Shown: positions 22,378-32,409 of the stretch, one piece after another
Layout: each line of letters begins with the position of its first letter
Numbering within the stretch: the stretch's first letter is position 1
Assembly: GCA_019096065.1 (NCBI GenBank)
Contig: JAGUCH010000007.1
Location: forward strand, 5,602,501-5,666,500
Source of the DNA: Paracyclopina nana
Lineage: Eukaryota; Arthropoda; Copepoda; Cyclopoida; Cyclopettidae
Length of the DNA stretch: 64,000 nt
Direction: 5' to 3'
Made by a program: the position numbers and the translations under genes
Notes under the pieces: generated by a model
Database searches by the model: none
The model's input: the letters and a program-made list of their open reading frames with translations, nothing else
What the model was told of the DNA's origin: nothing

Positions 22378-22899
22378 TTAATCAAATACATTATCAGAAA
22401 TTGGTGTCGATTTGTTAGAATTTTGCCCTTGTGATGATGATGATGATGTTTGTGAACGCGATACTTCTGGGATTGTGGATGGTATTGATGGTCTTATTGG
22501 TGGTGGCCGCGGCTCTAGCGGCGGCAGCAGATACCTTGTTGTTTCAGGCAGAGCTGGTGCAGTTGGTGCTTGTTGCAAGGGCAGTAGGGCTTTGTCTCGA
22601 TTGGGTTGTCTGTCGCCACTTCTCGTTCTTGAGCGCGATGTTTCTGCGAGCTTGTCTTGGCCCCCTAATATTTGCTGTGAGTATTCTTGCAACATTTCTG
22701 TTCCTGTTCTTCTTTTCCTTGTTGGTGGTTGAGCTATTGGTGATTGCGGCGGCGAGTCGTTGTTACCGTTATCGGGGATGATTTGGTCCTGCATATCATT
22801 CTTGTTTGGTGGGGTATCATTGTCGTCTTGTGACATGTGTTCGAACATGGTGCAGTCGTATTGTGGAATGGTTGGGTCGTCATTGAACGGTGGAATAGG
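22378..22899 (-). pseudogene. pol: Pol C-terminal tail of element B, cut off by the giant element
   Basis: This matches the last about 170 residues of element A Pol: acidic, then Arg/Ser-rich, ending ISDNVFD. It is separated from the rest of the same gene (42,352 onward) by 19.4 kb. The break falls at the position after GFPHAKDD in element A, so the insertion site can be read to the base. The target TAGG is duplicated (22896-22899 and 42348-42351). Confidence 0.92.
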
Positions 22900-23512
22900 T
22901 GCTCTGCGACACTGTGCCTTTACTCTGCACCTAAAGCCAGGGCCAACTCCAACTCTAAGCGGAGGCACTCGAGTCTAGCAAATATCTCAATCCTCTGTAG
23001 AATCACTCTGGTCGGGACTGAGCCTGATGGCATATATACAATGTTTTTGGGTAGACAGAGTACCAATCCTCCAAATCAGCACCACCATAAGGAGGAAGTG
23101 GCAGTGCCCAGCACTTGTCCTCCCACCAATGTGTTCCAAATCACTCCAACTGAGAAAGCCCTAGGCTTAACCCAGCTTCCTACATTCACTAAGGAGATCT
23201 GCAGGTTCTACCTCTTAGAATATAGTATAGCTAGTCTCAGTACATAATCCATTTATTCAAGCAGAGCCAGGAATAAAGTTGTCACAGAAAGAGCCCCTCT
23301 ATTGCAGGAGGGTACGTTGACTGTCTGACACCCTCTTCGTGACTCTCCCAGTCTCGCTCCTCTCCTCCGCGCGTCCCATCGCTCGTCTCCTTCAGCCGCG
23401 GCCCCATACCAGCCTTCCATAGGTAAACTTGTGTGCGCCGCCAGTTTAAGCTCTAGCCATATGCCGTCTTCTTTCTTGCGGTTTTTTAGGGAGGGCAAGT
23501 AAGCGTCCTCCA
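22900..23512 (-). repeat. Giant element 3' LTR (613 bp)
   Basis: Begins TGCTCTGCGACACTG and ends AAGCGTCCTCCA. It matches 41750-42347 throughout by eye, except for a net 15-bp insertion (about 23,482-23,499, TTTTTTAGGGAGGGCAAG). On the minus strand it contains AATAAATGG as a possible poly(A) signal. Near-identity of the two LTRs implies a young insertion. Confidence 0.94.
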
Positions 23513-23529
23513 TTTACCCCCGCCCCAGA
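23513..23529 (-). promoter_or_regulatory. Polypurine tract of the giant element
   Basis: On the minus strand the bases directly before the 3' LTR read CTGGGGCGGGGGTAAA, a G-rich purine run adjoining TGGAGGACGC. It is the expected plus-strand primer. It lies about 110 bp after the env-like stop codon. Confidence 0.75.
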
Positions 23530-23636
23530 AAAAGCAGCTAATGCCTCGATAAATTTGAAAGCATTAGATGAACCCTCCTAGACCAGATGATAAAGGTGGA
23601 ACCCACACATACTCTTTTAACTGAATCATAAAAGTT

Positions 23637-25513
23637 CTACACATTAGGGGCATCAGCAATAAACTTGCCTGCCTCTTCATTGTTACGACGAGAAGTATTC
23701 CTATTTTTGGGCTTCCGCCTAGGTAATGACTTCCTTAATTGATTGGCCAAGACATATTGTCCTTCTCCAATCTCCATATAGCAGCAATAACACATTCGTT
23801 TCCTCTTGATATACATGATGACCAATAAGGCTATTGCACATGTAGATCCAAGTAAAGAAGTAGTAAGCACTACCCGCCAATCATCAAATATATCATCATC
23901 ATCCTGTTCCGGATACTTAACAACAAACTTGTTTAAGTCTGTCTCCCATGGGCTATGAAAGTCACCAATTTTCTGTCCATCAACATTAATACCACAAAGA
24001 CTTGTCACTTTATACGATCCAATAATTAGCAAATGAGCATTATTGAGGGTACCCTGGCAAGTCCTGTTAACAAATGTAGGCGTAACCACATTAACAATAC
24101 CAGCATGTTTTGGGCAGTTTGTGTTCAGTAACTCATTTGAAGACACATCCACCAGATTACATGCTTTATCCGGGCTCAAAGTTGACAATCCAAAGAGAGC
24201 TTTGGCAGTTAATTTGGGCCTCATCAGGTACATAAGCTGGATCATGGCAAACACTCTGTCCATCATGCTCAAAACAATCATTGTATTGGGGCAAATGTTC
24301 AGTAGCATACATCAGTTCACCAAATTTTGTCACATAGGTCTCCTTTATGGCGTACCCACCATATGTGCGACCTTTTAATTGATAAGTCAATTCCATATTA
24401 TCACTAATACCTTTGACCCTCATTTTGCCACCAACAATAGCATCATTTGGGTCTTCGGTATTTTCCACGACAGTAAAGGAGACAGGAGCCAAAGCCTTCT
24501 GCTCGAGCTCAGCACCTCGATCCCCTTGTACTTCAGTATTCAAGGGCATTATGAATTTGTCATGGTTTCTCCTGATATCTTTTGCAAAAGAAGCAATAGT
24601 ACCAATGACATCCATCATCTGCATAAAGTCACTAGTCCTAGTCCCGTGCAATTTTCTTGAGTGTTGTAATTGCCGGAGTAATGCAACTGCATTTTCCACT
24701 ACATGTGGCAAATGTAATTTGATAGCAGTTTTAATCTTATCATTCTGGAACACCTTCGATGCTCCTGAAGTCACCATGATTTTTAAGGCATTAACTGCCT
24801 TTTTGAATCACCGATGTTTCCTTATTGATTAAGGCAACTCTGTCTTGTAACTCCCATTGTTCTCCCTCTATAGTTGGAGATGGGAACTTCACAAAATGTC
24901 GCACACACATCATACCATCCACTATTGCTTCAGTGGGTGGATACAGTGAAAACACGGCAGGTGATTGGGAAAAGTCAAGTATAAATGTAGGAAAACCTGC
25001 AAGTATCTTCGGAGTATTAGTACTGGTACTCGGTTGGCCCAGAGTTTTAGTTGGGTCCAACACTGGGAGACCATGGTGTACTATTTTTGCATCCAAGGTC
25101 GTTACCAACCCATAAACTTGTGTAGCTTTTACACTCACTTTCCATTTATCTTTCGATCCCTTCACAGAATCCACCAGATTGGCCACTTGTAAAAAATCAT
25201 ATTTTGACATTGGTTCAAATCCTTCAAATCCAGGCAGTGACTCTTTGCATGTTTTGTCCATGTCAGTGGGGCTCACATCTCGTAACAGAGCAAGCACCTT
25301 ACCTTCAAAAGTCACATAAGGAACATTAGTCAAGTTGACTGGCCCTAGATTGGCCATCATCTCTTCCACATCATTAACAACAGTACTTAAGGCCTCCTTA
25401 TACTCATGTGCATCAATCACTTCAGTAGAAATCACCTCTTTAGTGTGATACAATGAGCGAATCGGGTCCAGCATATGATCTTCAAAACATAAAGGTCCAA
25501 CATTGTCTTGCAC
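23637..25513 (-). pseudogene. env: Env-like glycoprotein of the giant element (frameshifted)
   Basis: Three overlapping or adjacent open frames run in order: 25513-24791, 24777-24166 and 24308-23637. The first break is at a short A run near 24,800. The second lies in the overlap around 24,170-24,300. Together they cover about 600 residues. There is a helical region after the first break, Cys pairs (CFEHDGQSVCHD, NTNCPKHAG), N-glycosylation sites and one membrane segment (VVLTTSLLGSTCAIALLVIM). A Cys/Lys/Arg-rich tail (KRKRMCYCCYME) follows. This is a type I glycoprotein layout. A hydrophobic ATG-started peptide near 25,568 lies in another frame and could be the signal peptide. I see no clear resemblance to Env of elements A-C. 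Confidence 0.65.
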
Positions 25514-25843
25514 AAGTGCAGACCAATTGTAAATAAAAGTTTCACCAAGAAAAGCCTTGCACTAAACATGTTTTTTACTCGTTGTCTAGGCCCAGACTAA
25601 GCATGAACTAGTCAGTGAACTACAATATATAGAGATGGATCAAGGTTTTTTTACCTCAGCGCGCTCATATTGAATATATTCAGACAGACAGACCAGAAAA
25701 AGTTGATTTGTTAATCGCAACGTATACAGCGTAACTCTCTCAACCTTTCCTATAAATTCAGAACCTTAGGATCACATTTTTGGGAAAAAATGTGCCGAAC
25801 AAAGTTATTTATTAAATCATATACATTTGCGAATCATCAAAGA
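25514..25843. other. Spacer between env-like gene and 445-aa ORF
   Basis: 330 bp, AT-rich. It holds the possible env signal-peptide frame (ending near 25,568 on the minus strand) and probably 5' sequence for env expression. Nothing else is recognisable. Confidence 0.4.
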
Positions 25844-27181
25844 TTACTCAATTGCATCAGGCATAACATTTTCAAGCAAAATCTGCAAGGCCTCCTCGAT
25901 TTGAGCCTTTTTTGCGGAATCTTGCTTCATAACACTATCCAACTTTTTAAGGTTGACACTTAAAGGGACTGTAGAATTCCCTTCACTAGATCCAGATCGA
26001 GGCCGTTTAGCAGGGCCTTGATTCACTACTTTAGCATAACTCAAGGATGGGGTCACCTCCTTGAATTTATTCAATTTACGTCGAGCTGCCCTCCTTTCCA
26101 AGAAGGCTGCATCAGCTTCAGTTTTGGCACCATTTGTAAAAAATGATGCCTTAGGAAAATGCTTCTCCAGTTTGGATATAAATTCTGCCTTTTCACCGGC
26201 ATGGGAAAGGGACATGTTAACCTTAAGAGGTATGGCTGTGGGAACCACTTGCACACCATCTGCGGCAAAAAAATCACCCATGCTGCACACGTACAGGGTG
26301 CACGCAACCGAACAGTAGTCAAGGTAACAGTTCACATTCTCGTACGACTTATCCAAAGCCACAGTAAAGTTGACTGTATTCCCTTGAACCCAAGTCACCA
26401 AACCAACCAAGGGCTTCTTGGTAGTTCGATAAAGGGACGAGCCCACCACATAAGAGGACACTGCTCCAGTGCCCTTCAACGGACAAAACACTTCCAATGG
26501 AGTGGGTTGATTCACATCTCCCACATTAATCAAAGGCAAAGTGTTCATCTTCAAATATAGGACTACGTTTAACAGTCCCACCTTACAGGAATTGAACTTG
26601 ATGGACATCCCCGACCGATTGTGGACCTTGATGGGCCTCATAGCAGTCGGAGTCACCATGGCTTTATTATCAATGAAGACAGTATAGTCCACTTGCCCCA
26701 ATGATGAGCAGGACTCACGTGGTTTGACCTTCTTGAGAAGAAAGTCATCGCACGCTAGTTGGTTTTTAGACCGCAAATCTGCCAATATTGGCATCCACTT
26801 AGCTTGCTTGTCAGGGAAAAGCTGACCAACCAAATCCATCAAAGGCAGGGTGTAACCAAGCTCACAAGCCTCGGCCACCAACTTCTCCTGCTCAGTCAAG
26901 ACAACGTCCTGCAAAGGTGCAACAGCTGGGGGAGGAGGTATCTCCGCACCAACTTCCATTGGACCTGGACCCGCTTGGCCTTGGTCCACTATCATTCCAG
27001 CAACATTGGCAACGTCTCCATTAGAGGCTTCTGGAGCGGCCATTTCCATGTCCGAAGGCTCTGTTTTAGGAGAGCCGGGCAAAGCATCCACCACAGGAGT
27101 TTGGGATGAGAACTTTTTTCCTTTCCCCTTACCCTTCCTGCGGCTGTCATTAACGGTTAAACTAGCAAAGTTGAAGTCCAT
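25844..27181 (-). CDS. Orphan 445-aa protein of the giant element
   Basis: Starts at ATG 27181 and is fully open. The basic N-terminus (RRKGKGKGKK, a possible nuclear or RNA-binding signal) is followed by a Pro/Gly/acidic linker. A compact, probably beta-rich middle (about residues 150-330, including VDYTVFIDNKAMVTPTAMRP and CYLDYCSVACTLYVCSMG) follows, then a basic segment (ERRAARRKLNKFK) and a helical C-terminus. There is no signal peptide or membrane span, so it is probably cytosolic or nuclear. I recognise no family. An extra protein between pol and env is unusual for animal LTR elements; nucleic-acid-binding, silencing-suppressor or movement-like roles are guesses. It lies back to back with the plus-strand gene at 27,668, with 486 bp between them. 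Confidence 0.75.
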   Translation of the reverse strand: MDFNFASLTVNDSRRKGKGKGKKFSSQTPVVDALPGSPKTEPSDMEMAAPEASNGDVANVAGMIVDQGQAGPGPMEVGAEIPPPPAVAPLQDVVLTEQEKLVAEACELGYTLPLMDLVGQLFPDKQAKWMPILADLRSKNQLACDDFLLKKVKPRESCSSLGQVDYTVFIDNKAMVTPTAMRPIKVHNRSGMSIKFNSCKVGLLNVVLYLKMNTLPLINVGDVNQPTPLEVFCPLKGTGAVSSYVVGSSLYRTTKKPLVGLVTWVQGNTVNFTVALDKSYENVNCYLDYCSVACTLYVCSMGDFFAADGVQVVPTAIPLKVNMSLSHAGEKAEFISKLEKHFPKASFFTNGAKTEADAAFLERRAARRKLNKFKEVTPSLSYAKVVNQGPAKRPRSGSSEGNSTVPLSVNLKKLDSVMKQDSAKKAQIEEALQILLENVMPDAIE

Positions 27182-27667
27182 AGTTAAAAGGTACGATCAG
27201 CAAGAGGGAGTAGCTGCAACTGACTACAACATTTCTTCCTCGAGCATTTATACCATAGGCTGTAGCGACTATTCCCACTGCAGTATACCTCAACTCAGGT
27301 GAATAACAGTTTCAACAACCTCAACGACAATTAGTTAAAAATGATTGCCTTCCTGTTGAACTAAAGACTTGTATGGGAACAAAACAACAGGTGTTGTTCA
27401 GCTCCCCATTTTACTGCTGCAAAATTGTTCCTATGGAGACAATTTTTCCATGTTTTACAATAAATGCATCACAGTTTTGAATGAGTCATAAAAGCTCAGA
27501 AGCAATTTGATCATTCTTTATGCTGCGCTTGCAAGTAAAACAGTTCACACATGCACGTTTTAAAAGCTTGCCCAACGGACTGCAACAGTGCTGCTAAGCT
27601 CTCAGAGATAAACTCATTCCAGTCCCAGCTCCAGAAGCATTCACATTGAGTAAGAGCATTCTTCAAA
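27182..27667. other. Divergent intergenic region, possible bidirectional promoter
   Basis: It separates the minus-strand 445-aa gene from the plus-strand three-exon gene. It is AT-rich and includes ACAATAAATGC and several T/A runs, but I see no clear TATA/initiator pair. The promoter role is inferred from gene orientation only. Confidence 0.35.
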
Positions 27668-28545
27668 ATGTATTTTTGGGTGCCTCAGCAAACCAGCCCT
27701 GTAGTGGGTAACTCATCAATGGTCCCCACCCTTGCATCGGATGACGACAAGGTGGTTTCCAATGAGCCCATAACAGAGACCACTCTTATTCAGGTAAGAC
27801 AAAGTCTATAATAAAATTATCATATGGTCACAATGCATTCCCACATTCACAGGGAGTGTCCAACAGCGGAGTAAACCTCACTTTGGTTTCCATGCAAGAG
27901 TCTCCAACTGGAGACTTTAATATGGCCGACCATTCTCAAATGGAGAATGATTCTCAGGCCCAATCAAATGTGACACTGTCACAGCAAGATTCTCAAAGAG
28001 GATTCATGGATGACCTGGCCTTGCGCTTCCACAACATGGACTTTCTATCCATTATGTGGACCACTGCAGCCTTTTGCACTCTTGTGGTGAGTTCTATTCC
28101 CCATGAATTTCATACTTTCATGAAAGACTAATATATCCATTTCCAGCTATGCCTTATTGGCATTGGATTTGGCCTATGGAAATTGTTCAGGGTCTGTCAG
28201 ACCTGTCACAGACGACGGTCTGGCCAGCAACAGTGGAGCATGTTGCTAGGAGAAAGAAGAGTCCATAATGAGTATAATGCACCTCCCATCATGCCTCTAG
28301 AAGAGGTTCCTGGGGGCGGCGGTGGGACTCCCATTCCATTGTTACGCACCCACAATCAAACTCAGATTAATCCCTTTCAAGTGGATTCCAATGGTTTGAT
28401 TTGTGGCATGAGCCCAGATATTTGGGCCACAGCTGTGGCTCGTGAGGTCCTCAGGAGGGCTTCAGCGTTTCCGCAGCCTCATCATCAACAGCCTCAAGGA
28501 ACTCGCAACAGTTCTTTGGAGAGCTTCCAATCCATTCCTCTTTGA
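27668..28545 (+). CDS. Antisense three-exon single-pass membrane protein (252 aa)
   Basis: Exons are 27668-27793, 27853-28086 and 28147-28545. Introns of 59 and 60 bp have GTAAGA...CACAG and GTGAGT...TCCAG ends and are in phase 0, so the joined frame is open from ATG to TGA. The N-terminus (about 95 residues) is polar, Ser/Asp-rich and glycosylatable. One hydrophobic segment spans the exon 2/3 junction (MWTTAAFCTLV then LCLIGIGFGLWKLF). A Cys/Arg juxtamembrane motif (CQTCHRRR) and a Pro/Gly/Ser-rich tail follow. It runs opposite to gag, pol and env. Its function is unknown. It could be an accessory gene of the element or a captured host gene. Confidence 0.65.
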
Positions 28546-30067
28546 CTCAAGAGCTCATGTGTTTCACACTCAGTATTTTAAGTAGTTTTTTCATGTATGA
28601 TAGCAAAAACAATGCAAAAATACACCATTTTCAAACCACTCATGAACGTATACTTCATTATAAGTATTTTGGCATTTTTTATCAAAAGCCATCAAGAGTA
28701 TCTGGTAACTCTATAATGTGCAACATAATTCTCTCTTTGCGCTTTACAGTTCAACAATTTTTGAATCATAAGCACAAAGCATATCATCCGTTAGATATTG
28801 TGAGAGTTTCCACAGATTGCCTTCACTCAATATTGTGCAAGGTAATCATCATTATCTATCATCATTCGACCGTGAGAACAAGCCAAAGCCTGTTTCAGAT
28901 CAGTAATTTCCTGTCATTAGTTCAGCCAAATACCAGCTACTCGGCGTCATATGAAAAAGTTTCACTTTTCCATCAAGTTAATCTAACATATGTTAGAAAA
29001 TTGCAAGCAAAGCTATGAAGACTATCTAGCTTGCTCATCCCAGGTCAGCAAAGGTCACTTCTTCAAAGAAAGGCAACGATTTGTATCAAATATCACATGG
29101 CCAGCACATTATTGTGTAGCACAGCAATAAATTTCCTTTCATATCAGTTGCATGAGAGCAATTTAATGTACCACCTCTCTCCCCCATATCAAAAAAGAGA
29201 AGAGCAGACAAAAATGTAACACTGACACAGACAGTTTAAAGTTTTATATGATCAAAAAGGGGTACGCAAGCAGGAGTGTAGCAGCGGTAGCAAGCGTATC
29301 CTTCAAAATGGCATAAAGTGCAAGTAAGAGTTCGTTAGATCAAATCAATTATGCAATGTGATCCCTGAGAGTTCAAGGATTCCAAAAATATAAACAAAAT
29401 TGAAATCAATGGCAGGCCATATAACCATGACATGGCATATAACACTTATCATAAAAAGTGCCACATTTACGTAATAACAGTAGCACTCTGCAAAATCGAA
29501 TAAAATCTAGGCAAGAGTTTGTAAGATCGAACCACTAGTGGAATGTGATCCCCTTGGGTGCAAGGATTCCAAAAATATAAACAAAATTGAAATCAATGGT
29601 AACTCATAGTACATATGACAATAGAAATGTGAATATTGATCATCAAAAGTGCCACATTTGACGAGAGAACAGTAGCTCTCTGCAAAAGGGCATAAAAAAC
29701 CGAACCAGAATTCTTTGTCATGAAAGTTTTGGAAGTGTCATTCCTGAACGTTCAGGGATTCCAAAAACATAAACACAATTAAAATTGGATGTAGTTTGTA
29801 GGAGACATATCATTGTACAGTGAACACAGGAAAAGTGCTCTCTCGCGTATAAGAAATAATCTGAGAAAAGAAACATGACATGAATGCAAACTTGTTTTAA
29901 GCCACTTTTTCTGAATCATATACATGAATAGACCCAGGAGCTAAGTTCCCCTGAGGTTATTCAATTGTAAGGGGGATGGTTCCCCACAAAAACATTATTC
30001 ATGAGCTTCAAGCGCAGCAGCTTTCTGCTCAAGTACGGAAAGGCTTTCCAAGCTCATGATAACACTA
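28546..30067. other. Noncoding block with three degenerate repeats
   Basis: No coding sequence is supported; the plus-strand ORF at 28,542-29,018 has no coding features. About 29,276-29,800 holds three diverged units of about 190 bp. Each unit carries GATTCCAAAAATATAAACA (29,375; 29,563; 29,757) and upstream versions of AAGTGCCACATTT and TCTGCAAAA. It could be a 3' UTR or regulatory region for the flanking minus-strand genes. Confidence 0.6.
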
Positions 30068-32015
30068 TCACCACTTTTGGCGGTGTAACCTGTATAAATC
30101 ATCATAAGTGACATTTAACTTTTTCATGGGCTTGATTAGCTCATCATTAGTAGCATCAAGACCCATATTAGTGAGAAAAGTAACATAATCATCAGGAGTT
30201 CCGATTTTCCTGTTATCTTTGTACTTTTGCAAGTTTTTGAAATAATGTTTAGCAGCAGATTCATCAAGGGGTTTTCCCTTTGACAAATGCTCCTTGAGAA
30301 AAATCTGGTCATTGCGAGGAAGGTCATTTACTCGCTTATTTCCAGGTTGGTAAACCAGCCTTTCAGCGTAAGGTCTATTTTGTCGATAATTTACACGAGG
30401 CAAATTACGAAGTTGCATGCCATGTTTTGGAGGTGTAACAGGTTCATGCATAGGTGAAAAACTTTCTTCCTCTCCAACAATGCTATCCTCCGCATATGTT
30501 GGAGTGGCAACATTCTCAAAGATCTCTTCAATCGGATCATTGTTTTCCATATCCTCAGGCAAAACTTCAAGATAATCCGGAGCCAACTTTAATTCAGCTC
30601 CAATGGATGATTGTCTTGGTTCATTAGACATCCGATAAAGATGTATTAAACTTTCACGAGTAGCAGGTGAAAAACGATGAGAATCTGCAAAGTTTTTGTC
30701 CAAGTGAGTTAGGAAATCCTGCTCACTCTCAAATACTTTGAAGTCCTCTGACAGCCTCAAATGGCCCAAAGATGTACCTACACCAGAGAGGTCATCGTCA
30801 AAATAATCTGTATTAATCTTATTTGCAAGGTCTTGAATTTCCTTATCAAGATTTTTTGATGGAGATTCCAACTTTGAAACCACATCATCGATTACAGAAT
30901 AAGATTCATCAAGAGACAGGTTAGAAGCAATGCTGTTGCCAGCATCACGTCTGCCACGGAAAGCTCTACCAATAGGGCTTGGTATTTCAGGTAAAGAATA
31001 ATTAGAAGTATCATGGACTGGGGTAGATCCAGCTTCTGGTGGATGAGCTGGCAGTCCACTTCGAGCACTAGCTAATTCATCAAAACCAACTGTATCAATG
31101 TCCTCATAGATATGAGATCCAGATCCAGATGATGTTACATTACCAGATGCGTTTGACGCTACATAAGGTGAGGCATAAACAGGAGATTCAAGCTGCCCAA
31201 CCTCAACCTTATTGTCTATTGGCAGCTGATATTGCATACTTAATTGGTCATTAACCGGCTGGACCGTAACAGGTTCTAAAGGTGAAAGTGCAGGAGGATC
31301 TTGGCTAAGCGCCTTTGCGGGCAATTGTTCACTTGGATCCTCATTTCCAACTTTAGATTCATTTCTATTATCTTTTGTATACTGTTTCCAATCTTCCAGA
31401 ATCATAGCCTTATTTTCAGCTTGAATCCGGAGCACATTGTCAGGCTTAAACATATTAATAGTTTTCTTCACCAATGTGGACTGAGTCCTATGGTGTGTTT
31501 GTAAACTATGATGTGTTGAAACACCAGTTGAAGATGTAGTAGTAACTAAATCTTCATTAATGGAGGCTGTACCTTCCTTTTCAGGCTTATTGCGCAAATT
31601 ATAAGATTTTACGCTACCATCAACAGATTCCAGAAAATGCAGGATTTCTCCTCTAGAATACTTTGCTTTTAATTCACTAGGTGAATAAGTACGCATTAAA
31701 AGTTTAGTAACTTTCTCGGGCAAGAATTGATACAATTTGTGAAATCTATAATTCTTGAGCTGGCTGAAATGAAATCGACGTTCACGTCCAGTGCCCATAT
31801 AAGGTTTCACATATACATGAGTATTATGTATTCGAACAACTTCATATAGCTCTTTTAAGAACTTGTAGGAATGTTTAGACCCAGGTAGGTCCTTTACATA
31901 GCAAAAACTTCCCACTTCAGGCTGAAGTGATAAGCGTTCAGTAGCTTTCATGATAGCGAGTTTTTCTCGTTCCTCTTTATCATGTTCCTTTATAATCTCT
32001 TGCCAATTAATCTCA
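30068..32015 (-). pseudogene. pol: Integrase C-terminal module plus long low-complexity region
   Basis: The frame is open through the MITE boundary at 32,015. Its ATG (31951) is probably internal to pol. The first about 110 residues look like a retroelement integrase C-terminal fold: PEVGSFCYVKDLPGSKHSYK, then YEVVRIHNTHVYVKPYMG and RFHFSQLKNYR. The remaining about 500 residues are Ser/Glu/Asp/Pro-rich and probably disordered, comparable to the acidic tail of element A Pol but longer. A single TA duplication at the MITE ends shows that it was in frame with the 37,926-32,410 ORF before the insertion. Pol would then be unusually long, well above 2,400 residues. Confidence 0.75.
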
Positions 32016-32017
32016 TA

Positions 32018-32407
32018 CAGTCTGACCGTTCAAAATTGGACGGTAAGGGAATCTAAATGTTTTGACACATATTCAATAAATACAGGACTTATAAATGATA
32101 TCGTTGGAAAGATTGAGCCTTTTTCCATCTTTTTTGTAAAAGTAGAAAAAATCAATTGAACGAGGAATAAACCGGGAAAATTCAATTTTCCAAAGGCAAC
32201 TCAGAACACTGTCACGAAAAAACTGATGCATCATTTATTTTTTTGCTGTCACGCGGAATTCTCAATAATATTTTTCATTTTGTCAGAAAACAAAAAAGAT
32301 GTCCAAAGGTTCAAGCTTTCCAACGATACCCATTAAGCCTCAAAATTCATGAAATCATAACACAAACTTTTGATTCCCGCACCGTCCAATTTTGAACGGT
32401 CAGACGG
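32018..32407. mobile_element. 390-bp MITE inserted in pol
   Basis: Terminal inverted repeats are CAGTCTGACCGTTCAAAATT and, from the other end, CCGTCTGACCGTTCAAAATT, extending about 35 bp. TA is duplicated on each side (32016-32017 and 32408-32409). There is no coding capacity. The TA target and TIR size suit a Tc1/mariner-type MITE. A truncated second copy lies at 55,141-55,202. Confidence 0.88.
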
Positions 32408-32409
32408 TA

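Noticed and set aside
22897-23250. ORF on the plus strand in the giant LTR as a gene (also at 41,702-42,097)
   Set aside because: Both copies lie in the LTRs, and the frame is duplicated only because the LTRs are.
28542-29018. 158-aa plus-strand ORF downstream of the antisense gene
   Set aside because: AT-rich, no domain, and overlaps the end of the preceding gene in another frame; treated as noncoding.
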